From assembly GCA_949358305.1 (NCBI GenBank), contig OX442318.1, positions 6,558,501-6,622,500 on the forward strand: a stretch of 64,000 nt of DNA, in the 5' to 3' direction. A program made the translations under genes and the position numbers. Shown here piece by piece: positions 23,740-35,925 of this stretch (positions within the stretch are counted from its first letter, which is position 1; every line of letters starts with the position of its first letter). Origin of the DNA: Strigamia acuminata. Taxonomy: Eukaryota > Arthropoda > Chilopoda > Geophilomorpha > Linotaeniidae. The notes below the pieces were generated by a model. The model had not been told where the DNA came from. It did no database searches and worked only from the letters and a program-made list of their open reading frames with translations.

Positions 23740-23837
23740 TGACATGTCCGGATGGACTATCACCAACAACCAGATGCATCCAGATTCGCTATCTGGACGC
23801 ATCTGGTTGTTGGTGATAGTCCATCCGGACATGTCAC
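23740..23837. repeat. Near-perfect hairpin
   Basis: Arms 23740-23785 and 23791-23837 (gtgacatgtccggatggact and complement) with a five-base loop and one mismatch. The left arm also occurs alone at 31825 and 37446. Confidence 0.85.
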
Positions 23838-24448
23838 ATCCGGACATGCTGGTATATTGCGAGGTTTACCAGCATGCCGATAAACCCCGTTCTACTGGCA
23901 TGCCGGTGTAGGTAAGTACGAATCTTTTTCAATCAGAATTGAGCCAAAACAAGCATAAAAAGCATTTATAGATGTTCAAAAAGTAGTAGTAATCTTCAGA
24001 ATATCAAGAAAACTCAAATTTCAGGCCCAAATTACAACATAATTATTCATCCGGACGTTTTTCACACCGGCACGTTTCACTTTATACCGGCATGCCGGTA
24101 TAAACTGTTTGACAGTAATTCCAAAAACCTGGTATACCCATGTCCAACGGCATGCAGCTTAAAGGGGGTAATACGGTATAATTTCCTAATGAGAGAAGTT
24201 GAGTTTGGTTGCAAATAATCACAGCCGGCGACTTATTAGACAGTTTGCGGAACTAACAATAGTGTTCTCATTTCTGATTGGAAGCGCTACATTTTATTTT
24301 AGGGTTAAAAACGATACACTAAAGGTTTTTTGCTCACCGATATGGTACTTAAATAGTGTATCGAGGAGCAAAATAAGAGAAAAATGCATCTCGCAAACTG
24401 TCTATTTTGTGTAGTTTTAGTAATTTATTTATATTTTGGTACTTTTAG
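23838..24448. other. Intron/upstream sequence of Glu-rich gene 2
   Basis: Holds several ccggcatgccgg-type palindromes (23870-24150). The final 150 bases are homologous to 17960-18097, just before the Glu-rich gene 1 ATG, including ttgtgtagttttagtaattt. No gene. Confidence 0.5.
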
Positions 24449-26554
24449 ATGAAAAAAATTATTACCTCCATCTTTTGCCTATGTATTCTATTCATTAATT
24501 CGTCCGCATTCAAAATCGCAATGAGTTCCCACAGCCATGTGGAAGCCTCTCAGCACATGGAATCAAATGGCAATGCTGGTGGAAGCGGCAATATGAACGG
24601 ACACGGTCACGTACATTTTTCTGTAGACACCAACATGGACGCATTGAGCAATCTGGAGAACTTTCTGAAATTTGCTATGAAAGAATTTTCTAAGCTGGTT
24701 CTTGGTATTCCGAAGGACATAATGAGTCAATTTTCGTCGACTTTTAATGTTTTCTTCAAATCAGTCAATTCTGTATTTGGTATTTTGAAGAATATAGCCA
24801 GTTACAGTGGCAAACAATTATTAAATGTGGTAAGTAGTTTTGGAATGAGAAATTGTAAATAATAGTGGTCGAGTAAATTGTTTTTTTTTTTTTTTTTACA
24901 ATTTTACCTACAGATAGGTGACGTGGAACTTAATGTACATCATGCAGCTAACAATGCGAGCAAGTTGGTGAGTGATTTAGACGGTGCGGAAAATTTTATG
25001 ACTGCACTACCACTTCGAGCATTTGGGGCTGTTTTCAAGACTTTGGGAAGTCTTTTAGCGAGCCTGCATTTGGAGCTGTCAGCAGGATCGAATGGACAAG
25101 CTGGTGGAAGTGGACATGCAGAAGGCAATGGAAATTCTGGAGGAAGTGTACAATTTGGAGGAGATGGAGACGGAAATGAAGATGGTGATGGAAATGAAGA
25201 TGGAAGCGGAAATGAAGATGGAGGCGGAAATAAAAATGGTGACGGAAATGAAAATGGTGAAGGAAATACAGAGCATGAAGAAGAAGGTGGAGACAGAGGA
25301 AGAAAAGAACACGGCGAAGGAGATGGCGACAACAAAGGAAACGAACATGGCGGTGAAGGTGGAGAAAAAGAAAAAGAACATGGCAGTGAAGGTGGAGATA
25401 ATGAAGGAAAAGAACTTGGTGGTGAAGGCAGAGATAATGAAGGTAAAGAAAATGGGGGTGAAGGAAAAGAAAGAGGAAAGGAAAATGGCAATGAAGGAGA
25501 AGAAAAAGGAAAAGAACATGGCGGTGAAGGTGGAGAAAAAGGAAAAGAACATGGCGATGAAGATGAAGAAAAAGAAAAAGAACATGACCGTGAAAGTGAA
25601 GGTGGAGAAAAAGGAAAAGAACATGGCGGTGAAGGTCGAGAAAAAGAAAAAGAACATGGCGGTGAAAGTGAAGAAAAAGGAAAAGAACATGACAGTGAAG
25701 AAGGAGAAAAAGGAAAAGAACATGTCGGTGAAGCTGGAGAAAAAGGAAAAGAACATGGCGGTGAAGACGGAGAAAAGACAAAAGAAAATGACAGTGAAGG
25801 TAGAGAAAAAGAAAAAGAACATTTTGGTGAAGGTGAAGGTGGAGAAAAAAGAAAAGAACATGGCGGTGAAGGTGGAGAAAAAGAAAAAGAACATGGCGGT
25901 GAAAATGGAGAAAAAGGAGAAGAACATGGCGGTGAAGGTGGAAAAAAAGAAAAAGAAAACGGCGGTGAAGGAGGAGAAAAGGGAAAAGAACATGGCGGTG
26001 AAGATGGAGAAAAAGAAAAAGAACATGGCGGTGAAGGTGGAGAAAAAGGAGAAGAACATGGCGGTGAAGGCGGAGAAAAGACAAAAGAAAATGACAGTGA
26101 AGGTAGAGAAAAAGAAAAAGAACATTTTGGTGAAAGTGAAGGTGGAGAAAAAGGAAAAGAACATGGCGGTGAAGGTGGAGAAAAAGAAAAAGAACATGGC
26201 GGTGAAGGTGGAGAAAGAGGAGAAGAACATGGCGGTGAAGGTGGAGAAAAGGAAAAAGAAAACGGCGGTGAAGGAAGAAAAAAGGGAAAAGAACATGGCG
26301 GTGAAGATGGAGAAAAAGAAAAAGAACACGGCGGTGAAGGTGGAGAAATAGGAGAAGAAAATGGCAAAGAAGATGGAGAAAAAAGAAAAGAACATGGCGG
26401 TGAAGGTGGAGAAATAGGAGAAAAAAATGGCAAAGAAGGTGGAGAAAAAGAAAAAGAAAACGGCGGTGAAGGAGGAGAAAAGGAAAAAAAACATGACGGT
26501 GAAAGTGGAGGTGGAGGCAGAGAAGAAGGAAAAGAAGTTGTAGCCGGACAATGA
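24449..26554 (+). CDS. Secreted Glu/Lys/Gly-rich repeat protein 2
   Basis: Paralogue of 18098-20359 with identical structure: exons 24449-24829 and 24914-26554, phase 0, about 673 aa. The signal peptide (KKIITSIFCLCILFINSSA), the core (LVLGIPKDIMSQF) and the first part of exon 2 are nearly identical to gene 1, while the 33-bp repeats differ in number and order. This version adds units such as REKEKEHFGEGEGG and TKENDSE. The ORF ends VVAGQ as in gene 1. The acceptor abuts the ATG. The 3' UTR is almost the same as in gene 1, including gaataaaataatttcccctt. Function unknown; likely an extracellular, highly charged, disordered polymer. Confidence 0.85.
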
Positions 26555-26639
26555 AAAGAACAAACCGGAGGTGGAGAGATACAGAGAAGAAAATGACATG
26601 CAGAAAGACGTGTACATTTCTTCTAATGAATAAAATAAT

Positions 26640-28715
26640 TTCCCCTTAAATGTAACTGTCTGTAGCAGTTTTATATTATGTATAATACAAGAATAGCAAA
26701 TAAAACGAATAAATCTTAGAAAGCAGTTATTGCCGGCAATTGCAATTCCTAGAATTCATGACGACTTTTATTCTTTTCCTCCATAATTTATAAATTAATG
26801 TTTTAAATATAAGATCTAATCAAAAATTTATATTATAGCTTATCTAAAAATTAATAAAATCAGAGTATTTGCGTCAGTTTGCGGAGGTTAACATTTCCGG
26901 ACCATTTTGAAATTTTGAAAATCTCCTATGCCAAACTTGGTGGGGATTCCTAATGGCGGAACGACCAAATCGAACGATTGCGCACTAATCACGCGCACAA
27001 GAGGCAAAATAAAGTCACAGTCGCGAATTGATCTAAATCTCAAACCCATAGGCACGTGTCAGCAACATAAAACATTATAAACAAAAGAGCAAACGAAAGG
27101 AAAAGGTTACAAAGGTGAAAACGCGAGTCAAACGCGTAAATTGACTATGAAAACGCACATGTGTATTTAAACAACATGGAGGCTTACTACTGTAAGTTAA
27201 CACAGGTAGACAAGCTGCCAAAAAGGCCAATGGCTAACTAAAGCTCTAACAGGGCTCATGGGCTTACACCTTTTGCCCAGATCTGGCCTGCGTCAGCCCT
27301 GAGGTAGACTTGGTCCAGATCCACTGCAGAAAGAAGGGGCAGCCAATGAAATGATCGTACCTAGGCCAATCAGACGCGTTGTGAATAATTAGCCAAGATG
27401 ACTAACATTCAAATTAGCCAGGCCAAACTAGAGAAATAAGGAGGGGAAACAGTGGGAATCACAGAACGTAGACTGAACTGATGTGGCAAAATGAGCCACA
27501 CCAGGACAAGTTAAGGGATCAACTCTGCAAATAAATAAGGAACAAAAATAGGATAAAATGAGTTAGGTTTAGGATTTATTACACAAAAGGAAATTAAACA
27601 ATGAGCAGGAACAAAACACGGAATTTTCGCGTACACAACAATTAGGTGAGGAAAAACAAAGCGCGTAAATGCCGGGCCGTGACAAGTTTTAAAAGGTTTA
27701 ATTTTCATCAATAAAACTTAGTGATTAAATTGCAATTTTAATTTTTGAATGAAAAGTATCAAATAACTGCAATGTTTTATGTGTGAATTCCAACATGAGC
27801 TCTATTGGTAGCTCTTAAAATATCCAACAGTATTCCAAAAAACGTATTATGAATATTCCAGGTATTACACCGTTAATTGCAACATAAACCACAGCCTTTA
27901 CACAATCCCACAGAAAAAAAGGCCAATAGGGTGGTCAAGTGGTTTGTCCGTCACATCCAATACATCATTACACTCATTACAAGGTTTTAAACTAATTTAA
28001 CTCACTTACCGGTAATGAATCTTTTTTAAGAAGCCTACTATAACATAAAAATTAAAATGGCAATAAAATTAAGTTTTATTGGTGAAAATTAAAACTTATC
28101 AAGTCGGAAAACCGGATAAAAATTAGATGCAAGGCGCACCCTGTAAAATTAACTAAATAATGTAAACAATATTACCGGTATGTGCTCATATTATTATAAG
28201 CTAAAATAGGATTGTGTATTAGACATTAACCTACGAAAAGGTAGGATCTGATTTCAAATATGAATGTGGGTAAAAATTATAAATCAATTTCAAAAATATT
28301 TCATCCTTAAAAAAAATGATTGCTTTAAATGAATTAAAATTATTAAAGTGATCATCTTAGAACTCTATTTTCAATTTTATTTTTCCACACATGTTTATTT
28401 AAATCAGTAAATTAACACCATCAATAACACAATAACAATAAATTTAGAGTACTAGGACGTAATATTACTCCGCATTGGAATACATTTAAAACTTTATGCC
28501 ACCAAGGAGCAAATTTACATCCAAAGCTGTATCGTAACATCTTAACTGGGTAATTTAACCCCAAAAAGGAATCCAAATAGAGACAAGCATTTAACACCAG
28601 TAACAGTATATTCTTCCACCTCTTAACACCAATATTTTTAGCAGTATAAGATGTAATTTTTATTTCAAGTATTTGACATTTTAAATCCCTATCCAACATG
28701 CAAAATTATTCATAG
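26640..28715. repeat. Duplicated intergenic block, no gene
   Basis: 26640-26920 repeats the Glu-rich gene 3' flank. From about 26925 it matches 31875-32670 (catgccaaacttggtggggat or close), and 27690-28715 matches 33190-34210 and, less closely, 43830-45560. Small ORFs here are conserved only because the DNA is. I see no gene. Confidence 0.7.
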
Positions 28716-28830
28716 GTAATATATCGAGCGCGATGTGTATTTGTCGGGATAATTAGGTCAGCATGAATCTTATCTGACAAGAAGATGAGTGCTGATCTAA
28801 TCCCGACAATTAATCAAGCGCGAGGTGTAT
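28716..28830. repeat. Hairpin with aattgtcgggataattaggt arms
   Basis: Inverted repeat: tgtcgggataattaggtcagc pairs, apart from one base, with gctgatctaatcccgacaatt 50 bases on. Further copies lie at about 32690, 34340, 38310 and 39961. It marks the boundaries of the duplicated units. Confidence 0.75.
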
Positions 28831-28869
28831 TTGATACAAGAATTTACCGATAGAAAATAACGTAGATAG

Positions 28870-29195
28870 TCAATCTTATCCAAACTGGCCTTGCCCCATC
28901 GTAAAGAGGCGGCCGCCATGATGAGAATTTACCTTGAGATTAGGCCTAACACTACAACAATCGTTCTCCAATCTCGCTCTCGCTTTTGACATTTGATTCT
29001 TGGTTTGTAAAGACCCCACCGGGGGGCGCAAAGCTAGAGAAAATTTTCCCAGGAAAAATGCATGGCGAGAGGAAATTTTTCCCAGTAAGAACAAATCAGA
29101 CATCAAAAGCGGTTTGTTATGCGCGTCGGGATTGGTCGGGAGAACGATTGTTGTTTGGTTAGGCCTAATCTCATTCATAGTTATTTATAGCCCAA
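28870..29195. repeat. Foldback element around ttaggcctaac
   Basis: Long imperfect palindrome: gagattaggcctaacactac and complement near 29150-29175, with inner arms covering much of 28950-29120. Copies at 32835-33190, 34491-34816, 38456-38811 and 40110-40440. GC-rich relative to surroundings. No coding capacity recognised; a MITE-like origin is probable. Confidence 0.7.
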
Positions 29196-29260
29196 GCTAG
29201 TGGTCAATTCTCATGTGAATTTAAAACACTAGTAACAATTATTTTTAAATATTTTTGCAG

Positions 29261-29644
29261 ATGACTACAGTTAAAATCTGTATGTTTTGCTTTTATATTT
29301 TATTTGGCACTTCGTCCGCTTCACCATCCTTGGTTGGATGGACAACCAATGAAGAACTGAATGGCTCTCAGAGTATAGACTCGAATAACCACAGTAGTAC
29401 GATCGTGGAAACTGACTTGCAAAATAAGATCTGGTCTGCTTGTGACTATTTCTATAGTCCGATACGTTGGTTCTGTCATGTTATTATTGAACTGCCATCC
29501 AAAGTATATAATGCTGTTTTATACACATTGGGAATGGCACACACAACAGAATCCACTACAGCAACAGAATCCACTACAACAACAGAATCCACTACAACAA
29601 CAGAATCCACTACAATGACTCCAATTAAAGCAAATAACAAGTAA
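29261..29644 (+). CDS. Small secreted Ser/Thr-rich protein, unit 1
   Basis: Single coding exon of 127 aa with acceptor tttttgcag directly before the ATG. The signal peptide (KICMFCFYILFGTSSAS) aligns with those of the Glu-rich genes. A single NEELNGSQSIDSNN module follows. Then comes the conserved core ACDYFYSPIRWFCHVIIELP plus SKVYNAVLYTLGMA, holding the two cysteines of the mature protein. The tail is a mucin-like run of TTES repeats. Compared with 40503-41081 it lacks about 50 residues between module and core. Its last codons (PIKANNK) and 3' end come from the cluster repeat seen at 21235, so the 3' end is chimeric. The first exon is not identified. Likely secreted and O-glycosylated; function unknown. 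Confidence 0.75.
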   Translation: MTTVKICMFCFYILFGTSSASPSLVGWTTNEELNGSQSIDSNNHSSTIVETDLQNKIWSACDYFYSPIRWFCHVIIELPSKVYNAVLYTLGMAHTTESTTATESTTTTESTTTTESTTMTPIKANNK

Positions 29645-29846
29645 TCATTAAAAATTACGGGTTTTATACAGGGTGTTCTACGAAAAACGATCTTTACAAA
29701 TTAAGACAAATTTGAAACACTTACGAAAACTATTTGAGTGCATTTGTAGCAAATAAAGTGTGCCGAATTCATTGGTAACAAACAAAATAGCCTGCAATCA
29801 TTGTTTCAAGGACTTGCAATTTCTATCTTTGAAATGGTTGAAGCTA

Positions 29847-30304
29847 TACTCAGACTCACCATAAGAGACACACCACTAACACCAGTTCCTATTGGCCGAG
29901 CCTATTACTGGTGTAGGGCTACAAAAAGTAGGCCAAAATACAAACGCTTGAGTTACGAGAAGCCATTTTGTGTCCAGACATAACAATCAATCGTACATTT
30001 GAAATCCAGCTGGAGAAAGAAACTGATAAATTTAACGAACTAAATAATCATGTAATTTGAAGAAGTTAAAACATAACACATTGCTTCCAGACTTTTTAAA
30101 ATATTTTATTACTACATATAAGTCAATTTACATCTTTTCAAACACCGAAAATAATCAAAGTAATTACAATCACAACAAACCTACTTTTCCTGGTAGAATA
30201 ATACAGGCAACAGTAAGGAGTAAATAGGCTCGGACACAGTTTCCTGTGGGCTCGGCCAATAGGAACTGGTGTTAGTGGTGTGTCTCTTATGGTGAGTCTG
30301 AGTA
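29847..30304. mobile_element. MITE with TACTCAGACTCACC ends, TA target, unit 1
   Basis: 458 bp, terminal repeats of about 60 bp beginning TACTCAGACTCACCATAAGA, flanked by TA (29845-29846, 30305-30306). The empty site is at about 21448 (aaagctagacattttt). Related ends (TACTCTTG) occur at 55310-55725 and 56519. Confidence 0.88.
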
Positions 30305-30872
30305 TAGACATTTTTTTCCAATTAAAACGATGTAAAGCACCAATTAATTGGTCTGAAAATGTGTCATTTTTTTGGAGAAAAGATGAAAAGAATGCTTCCT
30401 GAATCAATAAAAAATGTACCTTGATTTAGTAGTGGACTGAGAATAGTTCAGTGAATAGTGACCAACAGCAGCACCATCTATCGGTGTTTTTTTAAAAAAA
30501 ATTATTATTGCTTTTATTGATTTTTATTAAAATTGATATAGCGCTGTGCGCGGATGACTGCTAGTAAGCGCAAAAAAAAATTTTTTTTTGAGGTATTCAA
30601 CTTGTTGAAATTTTGAAATCGAAACCAAAATCTCACCACGCGCCATTTTTGCCCACACTCTTGACAGCTAAAACGCCATCTCCCGCCTCACCTGAAATGA
30701 TCTTCGAGGACTTGACTAAAACCCTTGTGTTCCATGCTTATACGTAGCATTTAAAATCAAAGGCGGCTTTTATTGATTCCTACGACAGTTTAATAATAAC
30801 ATCACTCAACACGCATCCCACATCTCATTATTATTATTTTTTTAAATTGATTTACACCGCAGCCTCCAATCC

Positions 30873-31050
30873 GAGGTCGGGTCATTTCGTCGCCGGTCAT
30901 CTCGTAGGCTTAGTGCCCAAAAATCTTTTTTTTGACCATACAAGAAAAAAAAAGAAAAATTGACCAACGCTGAAAACCGCGCTCATTTCGTCGCCATTTC
31001 CGACAACGAAATGATCGGCTACGAAACGTAGGCGACGAAATGATCGAAAT
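30873..31050. mobile_element. 178-bp Mutator-like MITE, unit 1
   Basis: Flanked by a 10-base direct repeat cctccaatcc (30863-30872, 31051-31060). The empty site at about 22395 has one copy. The ends share gtCATTTCGTCGCC in inverted orientation. A 9-10-bp target duplication fits Mutator-like (MULE) elements. Confidence 0.8.
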
Positions 31051-31344
31051 CCTCCAATCCAACTTATAAATGTGTCAATGTCAAACTGACAAAACTGACA
31101 AAATTTCAGTTTAATTTGCACTGTATTATTAAATATTATGTAAACCAGGATATTTTTCAAAAATGTTTTTGTTTCTGCTTCCTCCTCTTCGATGCAGCTT
31201 TTTTATTGAAACTGAGCAATTCCACACCATTTTCCCTACTGAGATTAACATTTACAGGGATATAAAGAAAAAAAATTATTAAAATTTAAGCAATACACAT
31301 TAATAGAATTAAGAAGAAATAGGTCAACTATTACGTAAACTCTA

Positions 31345-31449
31345 AATCTATAACACCCAAAGGTTGCACCGTCCACGTTACAATTATCTCAACAAGCAGG
31401 AATTGCAGCTGTCATTTCTGCAGCAGCAGATCTAACAAACTTTGTCAAA
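31345..31449 (+). promoter_or_regulatory. TATA-like box and non-coding first exon, unit 1
   Basis: Same structure as 22694-22796: ctataac, ggttgcacc, donor gtcaaa|gtaagt at 31449/31450. Likely first exon of the gene at 34882, across a 3.4-kb intron. Confidence 0.45.
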
Positions 31450-31699
31450 GTAAGTGAATTATTTTCACACATAGGCTAATTTTAATATTAACGAGTGTAG
31501 ATACCCCGTACTTTGAAATGGGCAGAAAAATTAATGATTACGACAGCACTGACTGCATCTAGATACTTTTAACTTGTATAGGGATTCAATAAGTTTATAA
31601 TGAACCGGTTGTTTTAATGGAGAAAACTGCGTTTGAAAGACGCACCAGTTACGAATACAAGGAGAGCCTGGTTTGAAAGAGGGCTGGTTAATTGATAAT

Positions 31700-34340
31700 A
31701 CGCCAGGAGGGTAGTGGCATAGATTATCCCCTCGTTCGATCCTATACGAATTATATACGAGTTTGTTGAGATCATAAAATGGAAGAAAAAATGCACATGC
31801 GTGTCTAGGAATCCGATTGAGGTGATGTGTCCGGATGGACTATCACCAACAGCCAGATGCGTCCAGATGGCGAGGCTGTGCCAAACTTGGTGGGGATTCC
31901 TAATGGCGGAACGACCAAATCGAACAATCGCACACTAATCACGCGCACAAGAGGCAAAATAAAGACACAGTCGCGAATTGATCTAAATCTCAAGCCCATA
32001 GGCACGTGTCAGCGGCATAAAACATTATAAACAAAAGAGCAAACGAAAGGAAAAGGTTACAAAGGTGAAAACGCGAGTCAAACGCGTAAATTGACTATGA
32101 AAACGCACATGTGTATTTAAACAACATGGAGGCTTACTACTGTAAGGGAGACAAGCTGCCAAAAAGGCCAATGGCTAACTAAAGCTCTAACAGGGCTCAT
32201 GGCCGTCATGGGCTTACAGCTTCTGCCCAGATCTGGCCTGTGTCAGCCCTGAGGCAGACTTGGTCCAGATCCACTGCAGAAAGAAGGGGCAGCCAATGAG
32301 ATGATAGTACGTAGGCCAATCAGACGCGTTGTGAATAATTAACCAGGATGACTAACACGCGTATGACCAAACATTCAAATTAGCCAGGCCAAACTAAAGA
32401 AATTAGGAGGGGAAACAGTGGGAATCACAGAACGTAGACTGATCTGATGTGGCAAAATGAGCCACACCAGGACAAGTTAAGGGATCAACTCTGCAAATAA
32501 ATAAGGAATAAAGGTAGGATAAATTGAGTTAGGTTTAGGATTTATTACACAAAAGAAAATTAAACAATGAGCAGGAACAAAACACGGGATTTTCGCGTAC
32601 ACAACAATTAGATGAGGAAAAACAAAGCGCGTAAATGCCGAGCCGTGACAAGTTTTAAAAGGTTTAATTTTCATAGGTAATATACCGAGCGCGACGTGTA
32701 ATTGTCGGGATAATTAGGTCAGCAAGAATCTTCTTATCTGACAAGAAGATGAGTGCAGACCTAATCCCGACAATTACTAAAACGCGAGGTGTATTTGATA
32801 CGAGAATTTACTGATAGAAACTAACGAAGATTGTCAATCGTATCCAAACTGGCCTCGCCCCATCGTAAAGAAGCGGCCGCCATGATAGCCGCGAATGAGA
32901 TTAGGCCTAACAAAACAACAATCGTTTGCCGACCAATCCCGATTCGCGTAACAAACCGCAATTGACGTTTGATGCTTGGTTCGGAAAGGCCCCACCGGGA
33001 GGCGCAAAGCAAGAGAAACATTGACCGGGAAGAGTGAAAAGAGTACATGGCGCAAGGAATCTCTTCCCTGTAAGCACCAATCAGACGTCAAAAGCGGTTT
33101 GTTATGCGCCTCGGGATTGGTCGGGAGAACGATTGTTGTTTTGTTAGGCCTAATCTCATTCGTAGTTATTTATAGCCCAAGCTAGTGGTAAATTCTCATC
33201 AATAAAACTTAGTGATTAAATTGCAATTTTAATTTTTGAATGAAAAGTATCAAATAACTGCAATGTTTTATGTGTGAATTCCAACATGAGCTCTATTGGT
33301 AGCTCTTAAAATATCCAATCAGTATTCCAAAACACGTATTATGAATATTCCAGGTATTACACCGTTAATTGCAACATAAACCACAGCCTTTACACAATCC
33401 CACAGAAAAAAAGACCAATAGGGTGGCCAAGTGGTTTGTCCGTCAATCCAATACATCATTACACTCATATTACAAGGTTTTAAACTAATTTAAATCATTT
33501 AATGAATGTTTTTTAAGTAGCCTACTATAACATAAAAATTAAAATTGCAATAAAATTAAGTTTTATTGGTGAAAATTAAAACTTATCAAGTCGGAAAACC
33601 GGATGAAAATTATATGCAAGGCGCAACCTGTAAAATTAACTAAATAATGTAAACAATATTACCGGTATGTGCTCATATTATTATAGGCTAAAATAGGATT
33701 GTGTATTAGACGTTAACCTACGAAAAGGTAGGAACTGATTTCAAATATGAATGTGGGTAAAAATTATAAATCAATTTCAAAAATATTTCATTCTAAAAAA
33801 AAATGATTGCTTTAAATGAATTAAAATTATTAAAGTGATCATCTTAGAACTCTATTTTCAATTTTATTTTTCCACACATGTTTATTTAAATCAGTAAATT
33901 AACACCATCATTAACACAATAACAATAAATGTACAGTACTTAGGAAGTAATATTACTCCGCCGTGGAATACATTTGCATCTTTTTGAAAATGCCACCAAG
34001 GAGCAAATTTACATCCAAAGCTGTATCATAACATCTTAACTGGGTAATTTAACCCCAAAAAGGAATCCAAATAGAAACAAGCATTTAACACCTGTCAAAG
34101 TATATTCTTCCATCTTTTAACACCAATATTTTTAAAAGTGTAAGATGTAATTTTTATTTCAAGTATTTGACATTTTAAATCCCTATCCAACGTGCAAAAT
34201 TATTCATTTATTTTTTCTGTTATTTTGATTGTTTAACACCAGAGTGCACTGTTCTCAATTCTTCATCTTGGGAGCCATTTTGTGTTTCCCCTGTATTATT
34301 CTTGCTTGGTTATGAGAATTGTGAAGGCTTTTAGAGTGTT
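31700..34340. repeat. Intergenic repeat region of unit 1
   Basis: Homologous to 26925-28715 with a foldback element (32835-33190) and hairpin (32690-32780) inserted. No gene recognised; ORFs of 60-90 codons here are repeated DNA. Confidence 0.65.
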
Positions 34341-34881
34341 TATACCGAGCGCGACGTGAAATTGTCGAGATAATTAGGTCAGCACGAATCTTATCTGACA
34401 AGAAGATGAGTGCTGACCTAATCCCGACAATTAATCAAGCGCGAGGTGTATTTGATACAAGAATTTACCGATAGAAAATAACGTAGATAGTCAATCTTAT
34501 CCAAACTGGCCTTGCCCCATCGTAAAGAGGCGGCCGCCATGATGAGAATTTACCTTGAGATTAGGCCTAACACTACAACAATCGTTCTCCAATCTCGCTC
34601 TCGCTTTTGACATTTGATTCTTGGTTTGTAAAGACCCCACCGGGGGGCGCAAAGCTAGAGAAAATTTTCCCAGGAAAAATGCATGGCGAGAGGAAATTTT
34701 TCCCAGTAAGAACAAATCAGACATCAAAAGCGGTTTGTTATGCGCGTCGGGATTGGTCGGGAGAACGATTGTTGTTTGGTTAGGCCTAATCTCATTCATA
34801 GTTATTTATAGCCCAAGCTAGTGGTCAATTCTCATGTGAATTTAAAACACTAGTAACAATTATTTTTAAATATTTTTGCAG

Positions 34882-35265
34882 ATGACTACAGTTAAAATCT
34901 GTATGTTTTGCTTTTATATTTTATTTGGCACTTCGTCCGCTTCACCATCCTTGGTTGGATGGACAACCAATGAAGAACTGAATGGCTCTCAGAGTATAGA
35001 CTCGAATAACCACAGTAGTACGATCGTGGAAACTGACTTGCAAAATAAGATCTGGTCTGCTTGTGACTATTTCTATAGTCCGATACGTTGGTTCTGTCAT
35101 GTTATTATTGAACTGCCATCCAAAGTATATAATGCTGTTTTATACACATTGGGAATGGCACACACAACAGAATCCACTACAGCAACAGAATCCACTACAA
35201 CAACAGAATCCACTACAACAACAGAATCCACTACAATGACTCCAATTAAAGCAAATAACAAGTAA
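34882..35265 (+). CDS. Small secreted Ser/Thr-rich protein, unit 2
   Basis: Appears base-for-base identical to 29261-29644: signal peptide, one NGSQ module, two-cysteine core, TTES tail and chimeric C-terminus. 127 aa. The upstream first exon 31345-31449 is on the same strand, so its transcript would start inside unit 1. If the duplication is an assembly artefact, this is the same gene counted twice. Confidence 0.7.
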   Translation: MTTVKICMFCFYILFGTSSASPSLVGWTTNEELNGSQSIDSNNHSSTIVETDLQNKIWSACDYFYSPIRWFCHVIIELPSKVYNAVLYTLGMAHTTESTTATESTTTTESTTTTESTTMTPIKANNK

Positions 35266-35467
35266 TCATTAAAAATTACGGGTTTTATACAGGGTGTTCT
35301 ACGAAAAACGATCTTTACAAATTAAGACAAATTTGAAACACTTACGAAAACTATTTGAGTGCATTTGTAGCAAATAAAGTGTGCCGAATTCATTGGTAAC
35401 AAACAAAATAGCCTGCAATCATTGTTTCAAGGACTTGCAATTTCTATCTTTGAAATGGTTGAAGCTA

Positions 35468-35925
35468 TACTCAGACTCACCATAAGAGACACACCACTAA
35501 CACCAGTTCCTATTGGCCGAGCCTATTACTGGTGTAGGGCTACAAAAAGTAGGCCAAAATACAAACGCTTGAGTTACGAGAAGCCATTTTGTGTCCAGAC
35601 ATAACAATCAATCGTACATTTGAAATCCAGCTGGAGAAAGAAACTGATAAATTTAACGAACTAAATAATCATGTAATTTGAAGAAGTTAAAACATAACAC
35701 ATTGCTTCCAGACTTTTTAAAATATTTTATTACTACATATAAGTCAATTTACATCTTTTCAAACACCGAAAATAATCAAAGTAATTACAATCACAACAAA
35801 CCTACTTTTCCTGGTAGAATAATACAGGCAACAGTAAGGAGTAAATAGGCTCGGACACAGTTTCCTGTGGGCTCGGCCAATAGGAACTGGTGTTAGTGGT
35901 GTGTCTCTTATGGTGAGTCTGAGTA
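35468..35925. mobile_element. MITE with TACTCAGACTCACC ends, unit 2
   Basis: Identical copy of 29847-30304, carried along by the tandem duplication. Confidence 0.88.

Noticed and set aside
29801-30407. ORFs spanning the ends of the 458-bp MITE
   Set aside because: They read across terminal repeats, and the empty site shows no gene there.
32821-33185. Pairs of 65-85-codon ORFs repeated in every cluster unit (also 28876-29200, 34497-34821, 38442-38806, 40112-40442)
   Set aside because: They lie in the ttaggcctaac foldback element and are kept only by duplication. The two arms code on opposite strands as expected of a palindrome.
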